Source: Camellia lanceoleosa (Eukaryota; Streptophyta; Magnoliopsida; Ericales; Theaceae). From it: a stretch of DNA of 64,000 bases. The stretch spans positions 141,424,223 through 141,488,222 of the forward strand of contig CM045761.1 in NCBI GenBank assembly GCA_025200525.1, read 5' to 3'. This document shows, in pieces, positions 21,155 to 33,000 of the stretch. The notes beneath the pieces were generated by a model. That model saw only the letters and a list, made by a program, of their open reading frames with translations. It did no database searches and was not told where the DNA came from. Position 1 is the stretch's first letter. Each line of letters starts with the position of its first letter. The translations under genes were made by a program, and so were the position numbers.

Positions 21155-22490
21155 TTTGGTAGCCATAATAGTTTAACTAATGGAATAGTTTTACCCCTTA
21201 ATACATGCTCTTGTGTATCAAAGATTTGGATAGCTCTTTCTTCATAAGAGACATCTTTATTAACTTCAATTTCTGCCCAATCTAACATGTGGGAGGGATC
21301 AGGTTCACATTTGCAAAGCATTGATACATGGAACACATTATGCACCCCCGAGAGTTGAGGTGGTAAAGCAAGACGATAAGCAACTTCTTCTATTCGCTTG
21401 ATAATGTCAGAAGGTCCAATAAATCTGGGAGATTACTTTCCATTCCTACCAAATCTCATCAATACCTTCCTCTGAGAGATCTTCAAAAATACATGGTCTC
21501 CTACTTCAAAAGATAACAGTCGTCGCCTCAGATTGGCATAGCTTTTTTGACGGCTTTAGGCCGTGATCAATCTTCTTCAAATAAGCGCTACCTTCTCCGT
21601 AGTCTCACAAACCAACTTGGGACCAAGCATAGGTGAATCCCCCACATTCGTCCAATACACCGGTGATGTACAGGGATGTCCATAAAGAGCTTCGAAAGGT
21701 GCCATCTCGATACTAGCCTGGTAACTATTGTTGTAGGCGAATTCAACTAAGGGTAGGTGTTTTTCCCAAGACCCCTTAAAATCTAATATACATGGCCTCA
21801 ACATATCTTCTAAAATATGAATGGTACGCTCAGATTGCCCATCGGTTTGCGGGTGATAAGTAGTACTGAAATTTAAGTGAGTACCCAAAGCACTCTGAAG
21901 ACTCTGCCATAGCCTGGCTGTAAAACAAGGGTCTCAATTAGACACTATGCTCACTAGAACCCCATGGAGATGAACAATCTCACGAATATAAAGTTCAGCT
22001 AGAAATTCTATGGAGTCCCCCATGCTCATGGTGAGGAAGTGAGCTGATTTGGTGAGTCTGTCTACTATCACCCATATTGCATCATTACTTCTCTGTGTTG
22101 TAGGAAGACCTATAACAAAGTTCATATTGGCATGCTCTCATTTCCATTCTCCAACTGTAAAAGGTTATAGTAATCTCACCAGCTTTTGGTGTTTCGTCTT
22201 GACTTGTTGATAGGTCAAACACTTGGACACAAATAAGGCTCTATCCTTTTTCATACCTCTCCACCAAAATTGTCAGCTGAGGTCATGATACATTTTGGTG
22301 CCTCCCGGATGCACGGCAAAGCGCGAGTGACGAAAGTCCCATAAAACTTTATCCCTCATTGATGTAGGCACAAACAACCGGTTAAGGTAATGAACACTGG
22401 AGTCCAAATAAATGTTCAGGTCCCTCTCTTCTTTCCTTTGGAAAATTCTCTCTCTAATTTTATTCACTTCCGGATCACACAATTGTGCTT
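21155..22490 (-). pseudogene. Chromovirus integrase and truncated chromodomain remnant
   Basis: Read on the minus strand, the zinc-binding part is present (HSRFAVHPG with CLTCQQVK). The core has MNFVIGLP where MDFV is typical, so the first catalytic Asp is Asn. It has VSN followed by a stop where SDRD is expected, so the second Asp is also lost. [16 protein letters not shown] keeps the Glu. The C-terminal region reads VGDHVFLKIS..., NVFHVSML and ERAIQIFDTQEHVLRGKTIP, the start of a chromodomain that in this family targets insertion to heterochromatin. The chromodomain is cut off after IPLVKLLW. Frame changes and stops occur near 22270, 22180, 22145 and 21930. Confidence 0.8.
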
Positions 22491-22494
22491 AAAC

Positions 22495-23900
22495 TACTTT
22501 CGTAACAAGGGTGGGTTGTGCAATGGTGGTAAATAGGGTGGCTTATTTTGAGGATTCATGAAGTTGCAAGTCAAATTCACTTACGTCCCTCATCATCTTC
22601 CATTCCCTCAAAGCTAAGTCGGCTAGAGTACTTACGGATTTTCTACTCAAGGCATCCGCTACAACATTGGCCATACCGGGGTGGTAGTGTATTTCAAAGT
22701 CATAGTCTTCCAAGAACTCCATCCATCTCCGTTGACGCAAGTTCAAATCTTTTTGGGAGAATAGGTACTTAAGGCTCTTGTGATCAGAGAAGACTTCAAT
22801 TTTCTATCCATACAAATAATGCCTCCACAATTTTAAGGTAAAAACAACGGCGGCAAGCTCTAGATTGTGCGTTGGGTAGTTTCCCTCGTGAGGCTTTAAT
22901 TGTCGCGAACCATACGCTACTACTTTGCCTTTGTGCATCAAAACACATCCTAACCCTTCCTTAGAGGCATCATAATATAAAATATACCCTAAGCCACATT
23001 CTAGGATAATAAGAATAGGAGCAATAGTCAATCTGAGCTTTAGTTCTCTGAAAGAGTTCTTATAAGCTTCACTTCAAATGAATTTCACTCCCTTGTGAGT
23101 TAATCTGGTTAAAGGTGAAGCGAAAACAAGTTCCTCACAAACTGGCAGTAATAATCGGCTAAACCTAGGAAACTACAAATCTCGAAAGTATTTTAGGTTG
23201 TTCCTAATTCTACACAGCCACTATCTTTGAAGAATCCACTATAACTCCATCTTCGGAGACTACATCACCCAAAAACTTCACTTCTGGAAGCCAAAACTCA
23301 CAATTTTCGTACTTCACATAGAAATGATGTTCTCTAAAAAGTTATAAGACAATATGAAGATGCCTTTCATGCTCCGCTTCAGAAGACGAATAGATTAGAA
23401 TATATTCTACAAAGACAACCACAAATTCGTCAAGAAACTCTCGGAAAATTCGATTAAGAAGATCCATGAAAGTAGCTGGCGCATTAGTTAAACCGAATGG
23501 CATAACCAAGAACTTGTAATGACCATATTGGATACGAAAAGTAGTCTTGGGGATATCCTCCTCCCCAACTCGAAAATCTATCTTTGAAAAACAACATGAA
23601 CCTTTAAGTTGATCAAAAAGGTAATCTATTTGGGGCAAGGGGTATTTATTCTTAACCGTAACTTGATTTAATTTATGGTAATCAATTCACAATCTTAGTG
23701 ACCTGTCCTTCTTCTTTGCAAACAAGGCTGAGGCTCTCCAAGGTGAGGTGCTAGGGCATATGAAGCCTTTAGCAACTCCTGTAATTGTTCCTTTAGAACA
23801 ACCAATTCAGTTGGAGCAAACCTATATGGCGACAAGGAGATAGGTGCTGTACCCGGTATTAAGTCTATAGTGAACTCAACTTCTCGGTGAGGAGGTAATT
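22495..23900 (-). pseudogene. Chromovirus reverse transcriptase and RNase H remnant
   Basis: RT pieces on the minus strand are [40 protein letters not shown] and [15 protein letters not shown]. The catalytic F/Y-x-DD reads FVEY, so both aspartates are gone. RNase H reads [20 protein letters not shown] with [20 protein letters not shown] (22804-23031). It is followed by [20 protein letters not shown] and DALSRKS (22543-22746). The protease-proximal part (23695-24150) is one of the longer open blocks, running from the end of the protease into the start of RT ([18 protein letters not shown]). Stops and frameshifts separate all pieces. The product would copy element RNA to DNA. Confidence 0.8.
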
Positions 23901-24440
23901 CAGTGAGATCTTCAGGAAAGATGTCAAGATACTCACATACTACCCTTGGAAACCCATCCCCGACTGTACCACTCCTGTCATCTAAAAATGCTGCTAAAAG
24001 AGAACTTAATTCACCTCGGCCAAGTGGATAGTATGATGAGAGTAAGAATTTATCGTTATTGTCTCCTAGAAATGTGAAATAATCACCACCTGATGTGCAT
24101 ACTGTAACTCTCCCATAATAACAATCTATAATAGCCCGGTAAGTAGACAACTAGTCCATGCCGAGAATAACATCAAAACCCGGCATTTCTAACAATACAA
24201 AATTAAATGGCAGTTGTCGGCCCACAACCTCAATTACACACCCCTAAGATCCCCGGGTCAGAATGACTTTACCCCCAATGGGTGACTCTATAGTAAGTGA
24301 GGATTTTAATTGTTTACTTTCTAACCCCAACAACGATGCAAATGAAGTGCCTATAAATGAATGAGATGGCCCAGTGTCAATCAACACACTAGCCCAGGTA
24401 TTGAAAATAAGAAATGTACCTCTTACAATTGACGACTAAA
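23901..24440 (-). pseudogene. Chromovirus aspartic protease remnant
   Basis: The minus strand encodes SVLIDTGPSHSFIGTSFASL around 24330-24395. DTG is the intact catalytic motif of a retropepsin. It is followed by FNFVLLEMPGFDVILGMD, the conserved D-V-I-L-G-M-D strand near the protease end. A stop follows directly (about 24150), so the frame is interrupted before the RT lead-in. Confidence 0.75.
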
Positions 24441-24689
24441 AGTCTGCTTCGAAGCGGTGATGACATACACTCTTCCCTGTGGCCTCTGCTCTCCCAATTC
24501 ACCTCTATGAGCATAAGTTTGCAGCACCGATGGTACATATGTAGCCCTCTGTGCTGGCCTGGATGTCTGGCCTGATTAAGTGTGTTAGTAAGACTGTTTT
24601 TGTCTTTGGCCCATCTGAAAACCTCCAGATTGTTGAGATCTTGCACATTAGTAGTCTCTGCTCTTTGTGGGCGACACTTTTTCAAATGT

Positions 24690-25745
24690 TCCAGTTGACT
24701 GCACTAATAACAAGATGGTGATTGGCCCTTATTTTGGGATTGGCTTTGTGGGCGCATAGGTTGGGTCTGTGATCCACCCTTCTATCCACACTCAGAAGCT
24801 TTGTGACCCAATTGGCGATATCTATAGCAAGCACCACGGATTCAACCCACACTCCCTGAACTTCCATCTGTCATAGAATCATAAGATTTGGCTTGTTGTG
24901 GGGGTGATTGAAATGATGATGATGAACCCCTATACCTTTTGGAGGGGCCCATGTTACCCCTAGAGTTAGAATATCTTGGTCTTTACAACTTCTGTCTTGC
25001 CTCCTCCGCCTCCACCATGATCTCAATATGCGTTGCAGCCTCTACTAGGTGATCATAATCACGAATCATATTTCCTACAACCTTTATTAAAATCTTCGGC
25101 CTCAGCCTCTTTTCAAATTCTAAACATTGGCGTTCTTCCGTTGCGACTAACTCCAGTACAAAGTGAGATAAACTAGTGAATGTGGCTTCAAACTCAGCCA
25201 TGGACGTATCGAGTTGTGAAAACTCCTCAAACTGTTTCCTTAGCCTCTCCCTAGTAGTGGGAGGGAGAAACTTCTCTCAGAAGGCATGCACAAATGCTTC
25301 CTATGTGTGCTCCACTCTGTTTTTGACATATTTCCACCATTCTCCAGCCTCTCCTTTCAACTGATAGGCCACTAATGCTACCCGTAATTCATCCTCTCGG
25401 ATGTCTAAAATCTCAAAACACTTGACAATTTATTCCAGCCACTCATTAGCTGTCACTGGATTGGGACCACCACTAAACTTGGTAGGGTTAGAGTGAAAAA
25501 ACTCCTTTTTCAAAAAGGAAGCTCTAGTTTTCCCTTCAACTGTTCTAGTTGCTTGCTCAACTCTAAGTATCTCCATAGATTGTCGAAGAGCCCCTGCCAT
25601 CTCCCTGGCCAAGGCCCCCTATTGCATCTTGGGCCAGTAGGGTGGGTACATTGTTTTGACCTACTCATTCTTCTTATAGAGGGATCTCGAGTTGGGGTGG
25701 AACATTCCAGCCTCCCCTACGGGGTTTGCCTCGACCTTTGACATG
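24690..25745 (-). pseudogene. Chromovirus gag remnant with zinc knuckle
   Basis: Pieces on the minus strand include MSKVEANPVGEAGM (near 25745), KEFFHSNPTKFSGGPNPVTA, the core AEFEATFTSLSHFVLELVAT and a CCHC-like segment CYRYRQLGHKASECG near 24800-24840. The core is the retrotransposon gag domain that packages element RNA. Stops occur near 25430, 25310, 25275 and 24980. Frames change at least twice. The region 24389-24685 after it is open but not clearly a separate domain. Confidence 0.75.
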
Positions 25746-26177
25746 CCCAGACATCCTATAATAAATAGAGACAATATTAAGTTTAAGATTAACTTTCCGC
25801 ATCTAAGTGCCCCACTCAAGATCTTCGTACTTTACACAGAATCCCAACAAGGGTTTACACAAGTACCTACTTTCACATAAAACAATCCACATAGTCAAAC
25901 AATTACAAGAAGCACACACGAGTCACCCTCATGGGATACTAGCTATTTCCATAGCAATCAAGGACCTCCAAGTGGAAAGAGCATTGATCAGTTGCCTTTC
26001 CAAAAGGATCTCGATGGATGCAACGGACAATAGCTATATCATAGAAGTTTAACCCTATACCCACATAGCCACATAAATACACAAGGCACACAAAGCACAT
26101 AAGCATCCTATCCTAACCTAGGAACCCTACTGTGACAAATGTCATTTCCCATGAGCCTAAGGTATTCAAACCTAGGA

Positions 26178-26189
26178 GCTCTGATATCA
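26178..26189 (-). other. Primer-binding site of the chromovirus
   Basis: The minus strand reads TGATATCAGAGC, one mismatch from the TGGTATCAGAGC site complementary to the 3' end of initiator-Met tRNA. It is separated by three bases from the LTR edge at 26193. This fixes the element as minus strand. Confidence 0.75.
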
Positions 26190-26192
26190 ATT

Positions 26193-26534
26193 TGTAACAC
26201 CTTGTAATTTTATACCGGGATACATCACAACAAGCCTAGCAATTTATAGAACAACGATCTTTCTCATTGAACTAAGATCCAAGAAATTACAATTTCAAAG
26301 TTTACATTTTTCCAAGATACTTTAAACTCATCTCCAAGTTCAATGAACTAGATGACATTACAAAAGAAAAAAGCCCTAAAGGCATACGAGACAACAAGGC
26401 ATTGCCTATACAACAAAATAGATTTACAAGTCTTAACACAAAACTTCAAATCTTGAATAGCAAATGTTCTTGAGCTTTCACTCCCAAACTAAACGACCAG
26501 TTACTCCAAATCATCACTGCAGAGGTACTTTGTC
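26193..26534 (-). repeat. 5' LTR remnant of the chromovirus
   Basis: It aligns with 19542-19883 with scattered substitutions, then similarity ends abruptly at about GAGGTACTTTGTCAT. The rest of the LTR is absent and the sequence continues into the WAK pseudogene flank, so the 5' LTR has been deleted from its outer side. Confidence 0.75.
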
Positions 26535-26813
26535 ATGACATTGAATTCATATGGATGGACAAGAATTTCATAACTGAGTCCCACTAACAAATTCTGTAAA
26601 TTTTATTTGTTTATATGTAGTTTGATAAGTCTAGAAATAAAAACATGATACAAAATGATATGAACGGACAAGATTAATGAAAAGTGAGCGAGTCACTAAC
26701 AATTTTTTACATAAGAAAGTACAAGAAATTTAAAAGAAGTAATCACCTGTATACAGGTGTAACAATCCATCAATGAAGTTTTTACCGTCATGGACAAGCA
26801 CAAAACAATCAAA
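26535..26813. other. Interval downstream of the WAK pseudogene, no gene seen
   Basis: AT-rich sequence with no recognised element. It could be the 3' flank of the kinase gene. It contains CACCTGTATACAGGTG (26746-26761), a perfect 16-bp palindrome. Confidence 0.5.
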
Positions 26814-28003
26814 TCACCTCCCACCATGCAATAGCATATCTTCCACCATGCTATCAACCCTAGCTATTGTTGTGTTACTTTTATAACCTCCAACTACATA
26901 TCCAGTTGATGCCTTACCAAGAAAGTACTCAATCTCTACAGAATTCAAATCATTTCTAGATGTCTTTTTCCTGAGCAACCCCTCCAGTTCCATCGCTACT
27001 TCATTCATATAAGGCCTTTCCTTCCCTTTTACTCTCAAGCATCTCTTTGCAAGATTAGTAACTTCTTTGAGCTCCTCAGTGTTTCCTTCGATTACCATGT
27101 GTTCATCAATGATTTGGTTCAAACAATCGTTGTTCATACAAGAAATAAAATACATAGCCAGGCATCTCTCCTCTTCTGGCCTATCAAATGACAACGCCTT
27201 CTTTCCGGTGATTAACTCCACAAGGAGTACTCTGAAGTTATAAACATTACTTTACACAGTCAACTGGCTTGTGAGCATGTATTCAGGGTCTAAGTATCCA
27301 AGAGTTCCTTATAACACTGTGGCTAATTGATTTTGGTCTAGTGGAACAAACCTTGATGCTCCAAAGTCCGACACTTTTGCAGTGTAATTATCATCTAAGA
27401 GTATATTTGTAGACTTAACATCTCTATGGAAGATAGGAATCGATGTTGCCTAGTGCAAATATGACAATACTCTAGTAGTTTTAGCAGTTATTTGCAAACG
27501 ATTTTCCCATGGCATATTAGATGCCTTACTTTGGTTATTTATATGCTCAAAGAGAGTGCCATTGGTGATGAATTCATAAACAAGTAAAGGGACTTGAGTT
27601 TCCAAACAACAACCTAAGAGTTTGACCACATCCCTATGATTGATCTGTGAAAGCACGACCACCTCGTTGATGAATTGCTCTATTTGAATTTCATCAACCA
27701 TTTGGGATTTCTTAATAGCCACTGTCTTGTTCTCTGGTAGAATTCCCTTGTAAACTGTTCCAAAATATCCTCGGCCAACAATTCTACTCTCATCATCGTT
27801 ATTGGTAGCATGCTTGAGCTCTTTTGAATTAAATATTTTGATCAATTCCTGAGTTGATCTCTCTAGTCTAGAGAGTTGTTTCAACATTAATCCACCATTC
27901 TGCTTGAAGAATTTTTCATTAAGCATGATGAGCTTTCTTTTCTTGAAAATCTAGTATAACCAAGAGCAACTCACCAAAATAGCCAAAGCACCAATGGCAA
28001 AAC
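26814..28003 (-). pseudogene. WAK-like receptor kinase pseudogene, last exon (membrane segment + kinase domain)
   Basis: The reading frame runs from FAIGALAILVSCSWLY (transmembrane, about 28001-27954) through KKRKLIMLNEKFFKQNGG. Kinase elements follow: GRGYFGTVYKG (Gly loop), VAIKKSQ (Lys), [24 protein letters not shown] (catalytic loop), [10 protein letters not shown] (DFG), GTLGYLDPEY (activation segment) and a C-terminal GKERPYMNEVAMELEGL. These match the cytoplasmic half of wall-associated kinases, which bind pectin outside and signal inside. Four in-frame stops break it: 27951-27953 (after the membrane segment), 27450-27452, 27309-27311 and 27252-27254. There is no frameshift over nearly 400 codons. 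A splice acceptor TGTAG ends at 28004, fitting the usual intron before this exon. The extracellular exons are not seen; the upstream side is occupied by retrotransposons. Confidence 0.88.
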
Positions 28004-28190
28004 CTACATTTCAAATAAGTCGTAAGTAACAACTAATATAAACATCTTGCCAATATATTGATTCAAAATTAAGCATATAAAGAATTTTATACTTGAGGAA
28101 AGAAAACAATTAGTTATAGAAACATCTCAATTGTATGATGAATTGGAATGCTTCTATATGTTAAAGATCAAAGTTTTAGCACAATAGGAT
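28004..28190 (-). other. Probable intron remnant of the WAK pseudogene
   Basis: AT-rich sequence upstream (minus-strand sense) of the acceptor TGTAG. It carries no coding signal and is cut at 28191 by an LTR start, so the donor site and upstream exons are not visible. Confidence 0.45.
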
Positions 28191-28524
28191 TGTAACACCC
28201 GCAAATTAATTAAATCAATACACTTCTCAAAATCTGATAAATCCAAAATCTCTCTAAGCCAAACAAAAACATTAATCTCCAAAGTCCTCTTTTCCATTGA
28301 ACTACATATCAAATATTACAATTTTCATATTCTTGTCTTAGTAATAATAACATTTACATAGTTCAAGAAATTAGAGAATAAAAAGAATAATGCCTTAATG
28401 GCAAACATCAAGGCAAGGCCTTGTCACAACAAAATGGACATGCGGTCCCAAACATATACCCTCGAACCTTCCACATAATACATCTACAAGCCTTCATGCT
28501 CCAACAAAACAAAGAAGTCCACCT

Positions 28525-29828
28525 TGTAGACGTCCCCGAACGTCCCGGGAGGGAAATCCCATTCTGTTCATTTGGGGCTCACTACAGTTCGGACTCAAAT
28601 TGTCACGGTTCTTAATGTGAACAAAAGAGTCCAAATCCGGCAAATCGTTTTTGTAAAACAGATTTTTGAAAGAAGTGCCAAACATGGACTGCTTTACCAG
28701 ATACAGAGTCGCCACCTAAATATTTTTTTAAAGGGAATTTAGGAAACCTTGAATCGGTGCCAAAGGCCACATGTCCGTCATCACCAAAGTTGCCTCGGCT
28801 CGGGAACTTGGGTACGATTGGGGAAGGTCAGCTATGAGCACCCCCTCTCGCCCGATCCGAAGATCGGCCTCTACTAACCATGATATCTGATTTTGAAAAC
28901 GTTATGTGTTCTTATTCCAGTTAATAGCCTAGAATTACTATGTGATGCGCGCAGCAAAACAAGTATAGACTAGATCGCCTATTTTGGAACAAAGCATTGC
29001 ATATCCGTTTGTTTGGAAATGTTTTGAAATTTGCTACTCGCAAGTAGGCTAAAATACGGATTTCAATGAGTTGTTCCAACTCAAGCAATCCAACCTTCAC
29101 CCACAGGCATTCAGGCAGTTTATCACATAAGCATATAGCCACATGGTAAGCATGCTGTCATGTTAACATTCACATTAATGTGAGATGCTAATGCATAAAT
29201 ACTTACAGTGTACTCCGTGCCAAAACAGAGAGCATGTTACTAATCATGCATGATCCAAGTCCATGTTATGTGCCTAATGCATCGCATACAAAATGCAATC
29301 TAGAATAGGCTCAGCTAATCCTAGGATGGCATATGATATGTGACCAGTAACACGTATTTCAAGTTAGATTTGGAACACTTATGCAGTTAGTATGATGAGC
29401 CGAGCCTAGTGCATGCAATACAGATGGATCAATGCACGCATGCATAGCATAAGGTATGCTAATTGAAATATGCCCTAAACTAACCATCGAAAGCTAGTAA
29501 ATAGAAGGGAAGAGAGACGTGAGGTTGGAAGACATACATACACTCGCGCACACTTATTACAATTGTGGCCTCGCTCGGAGGCTTCGAAAGAATAATACAG
29601 GCCACCTAATTAACTAACTCACAAGCTAATTAATTGTTACAGAACCAAATGAATAACTAGCTACAACTAGTTATTACACAACTTAATTAATTAACAAATT
29701 AATTAACTAATTAATGAATGACAACAAGCAAGTAGGGAAAGCAGTAAATGATGCTATTCCAGCTCTTTTTGAAGAAGGGAGGCATGCATGCTTGCTTCGG
29801 TTCGTCGCCTCGAAACACCTTCCGGTTG
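28525..29828 (-). repeat. 3' LTR remnant of the Ogre-like element
   Basis: Nearly identical to 36101-37403, from TAGACRTCCCCGAACGTCCC to CGCCTCGAAACACCTTYCGG, with scattered substitutions. Beyond TTCCGGTTG (29828) the two copies share nothing. The TG-side terminus that should border the polypurine tract is missing. Confidence 0.85.
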
Positions 29829-30070
29829 ATACACTAAACGAATGAAGAAAGTGTGATTGATACACTAAGGGTGAATGAGGTGTGATTGATGCACTAAATA
29901 AATGAAGTGTGATTGATACACTAACTGAATGGAGTGTGATAGATACAAAAAATGAGAATGTATGCGATAGATACAGAAAATGAGAATGTGTGTGATTGGT
30001 ACACAAAATGAGAATGTGTGTGATAGATACACAATGAATGAAGTGTGAGAGTGTAATTGATACACTAAGT
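29829..30070. repeat. Degenerate short tandem repeat, TGTGATTGATACAC type
   Basis: About ten imperfect copies of a 25-35 bp unit containing GTGTGATTGATACACTAA or GTGTGATAGATACA with GAATGA/GAATGAG spacers. It starts exactly where 3' LTR homology ends. Frames reading through it (repeated SHTFSF/YQSH) are artefacts of the repeat. Confidence 0.7.
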
Positions 30071-33000
30071 GAATGATTTTAAACGGAACTTCTTTGAATG
30101 AACCGTACATACAATATCGTGCATGAATGAGAAAGAAACTTGATAGGTACAATGCAATACAATGCATGATGTTTAAAGAACGCAATAAACAAGCATAGCG
30201 GCGCTTTAGAAAGCACCTCATGGGATGAGTGGCGATGAACCGCTCTACTCTGATGGGGATCTCCCCCCGTGCTCTTCGAACACTTACCTTTCTTACAGTA
30301 CAAAGGCTCTGAAATACTGACAAGGGTTCTTCACGTAGAACACTTTGGATGCTGCCTTTCTTTCTGATCATATTCACAACTTTCCCTATTCTCCAACGGG
30401 GTGACAGACTAGGTTGGTTCAGTATCCAGAATTGAGGTGCATACATGCTATCTCAACCTATGGGGCTTCCATACAGATTTCAAGCCGAGGACACACCTCT
30501 GGGTATTTAAACCAGACTTTAGTCTCGGAAATCCCGAACCTTTGCGTTCTAGGCATCAGCCATTCGAACTCTAGTTTCCATCGTCACAGTTGGTCTCCTC
30601 GGAACTCATTGTGAACACAGCCAAGATGCCTCTGGCAGGGAATGGTACTCAGGGAGAGCACTTCTGATCGCCATTCTAGCTTGAAGCAAACTTGATCTTG
30701 AGCTTGAGGTAGAGCCACACTCATACTTCGGAGCATTGGCAAGACCAGAAGAGGTACACCCGGAATACAATCTCGGAATTTGCAGAAGTTGAAACAATCT
30801 CAGATGCTCCAAATTTTTTCCCTCTTTTCTTTTGCTTTGCAGTCTGGAACCATATAGCTTCAAATAGGTCCTGGTTTTACTGTTCCCGTATGACCTGGGT
30901 TGAACCCTGCGGTTTTACGAAAGAACGAATCTTCTTTTGCATAGATGTGGAGAACGGCACGCCACTCGGAGTGCAAAACGATTTTATTTTTGAAATTGAG
31001 AGATGAGTTCTTGACTGGGGTATTGAGCCTACGACTGAACACAGCGCACTACGACTCAACAACGGAAGACAAAAGGTAAATAACCTAAACACATCGAGTA
31101 ACACACGAAACGACTCAAAACAAGAAACGAGATAAAACAAAAAGACACGACACTCAGACGGGCACATGGAGCCTGTTTCTCTGGGTATTGTTTCCCACCC
31201 TTTCTCATTTGTGATTCTCACATCACTTGGGCACTCAATCTCTATTTTTCTGAAAAAGCCCTTTTCTCACTTGTTCTCTCATCGCACATCTCTCTATTCT
31301 TCAATCTCTCATTTTTTAATCCCTCCCCTGAGTGGTTGATGGATAAACAGAAAGTTGCGGGGTCTTGCCCCTAGCATTCCGCTAGATTCTTTTTCTTGTT
31401 CACAACAGTGAGTTTCTTCCACAGAGGGGTTGTGCTACAATTGGGTGTGTAACAAATCTGCAGCTGACATCGGTTGATGATGCTTTGCTGGGGAGTTTGG
31501 ACGTGATCAGATCTATCCAGATGATGGAGTGGAATATCTTGCCCCATTCCAGTTCGTGCTTCGTACTTGGCTTGATACCTCATTGCTTGGAGGATGTGAG
31601 AGCTTTCTGCCCTTTTGGGGTCAGCTTCACTGGTGCCCTTTTCTGGCAGGTAGAGTACCCTTTCTGGAAAATGCATTGACGACGGGGGAAAGACAGGAAG
31701 CTTGACTCAACTGTGCCCCTAGTTCATCATTTTGACCATTTTTGTTTTTGGCTTCTGCTTAAAACAATTTTAACCAAAATGAGAGTTATATTAACGCGCT
31801 TGTTCGATTTTCTAATTTGAAATCATGCGAGTTAGGTTATGAGCACTGAAAATTTTCCTTTTTTGGGTCCAAGAAAATGGTCTAGTTTTGGAAAAAATGA
31901 AACAATTTTCGCAAAAATTAGTCAACCTCAGTGAAAATTCTCAAAAACTATTTTTGCAAATGGCCACTGCTCGACCAACGCAGAATTTACTCTTGAGATG
32001 CACAACCTTAGATCCAAAACAAATGGAAAATTGCCCCTTGTCTGAAGAGAGTTGTATGGCAACGGAAAGTTGCCCCTTGTTTAAACGGCACCGCGGTGCA
32101 TTGAATGGCAACGGAAAGTTGCCCCTTGTTTGAATGATGCCACAGTGCATTGTAATCAGTCCTCAGATTAACGAACACAACCAAACCCTTGGATACAGAG
32201 AAGGAAAAGATGATCAAAACCATTACATGGACATAATCAATTGGGAAGTGTTTTACGGCTGGACTTCAAAATGAAGTTGCCAACGCATCCCAAAGATGGG
32301 AATCAAGCCTCACGTAATTCGGGGTTAAGGTACACTCGGGTGTTAACCTTTCCTTTTCCGCTCTAACTTTTGCCAAGGCTGCCCTTTGTGGGTTTTCAAC
32401 CTTGCGAGCTTTGTTTTTCTTTTCTTTTTTATTCTTTTCTTCTTTTTCATCTTTTCTTTTCATTCTTTGCACTTTTCTTTTTTTTTTTTTTTTGTTCTTT
32501 TTCTTCTTTTTTCTTGCTCTAACTTTTGCCTGGGTCGCCCTTCCGGGTTTTCGGCCCAGCGAGCCTCTCAAGGGTAAAAGTGTAGCTTTGTCCATGTCAA
32601 ATGGTTTTGAGATCCTGAAGTCATCTGAATCCAGGAGAATGGCTGTTATTTGCTGACAATGTAGAAGTCCATCCAATGGGAGCTGAATTTGCCCCTAGTG
32701 TTGTGGATAGGAACTCGGCTGTCCTTCAGCAATACTTTCTTCTTTCCTCCCTTCTGGGATTTGGTATTCTTGCCGATTTTCATTGACTTGCGGAATGATC
32801 CACCTTTGGCTGTTCGAGCTGTCTGACATTTTTGCCCCTAGTTCGAAGGGTGCTTCTGACCTACCTTTGTAAGCTGCTTTTGGTGACATCTGGTCTTTTT
32901 GATCTGATTTTCTTGCCGCTAATTCATGGGCTACTTCGAATCTGGCCACTCAGGCCTCACATTGTAGTTGACCGTTGAACATTCTGAATTCGAGTTCGAG

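Larger units (their letters stand above)
19542..26534 (-). mobile_element. Degenerate chromodomain Ty3/gypsy retrotransposon (chromovirus), minus strand
   Basis: LTR sequences starting TGTAACGCCCTGCAATTTTA (19542) and TGTAACACCTTGTAATTTTA (26193) flank gag-pol remnants on the minus strand. The order read from high to low coordinates is gag with CCHC, protease, RT, RNase H, integrase, chromodomain, which is the Ty3/gypsy chromovirus order. The PBS lies just inside the right-hand (5') LTR. Both LTRs are incomplete: the 5' LTR keeps about 342 bp and the 3' LTR about 1.6 kb, with the pol end and LTR start lost in a deletion near 21150. Many stops and frameshifts make the copy dead. Confidence 0.85.

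Noticed and set aside
29865..30446. 193-codon open frame on the minus strand
   Set aside because: Its C-terminal half is the TGTGATTGATACAC repeat (YQSH/SHTFSF strings) and the rest shows no domain; it lies in the rearranged non-coding part of the Ogre-like element.
32266..32676. 136-codon Lys-rich frame on the minus strand
   Set aside because: Encoded by the pyrimidine tract; low complexity, no start context or conservation evidence.
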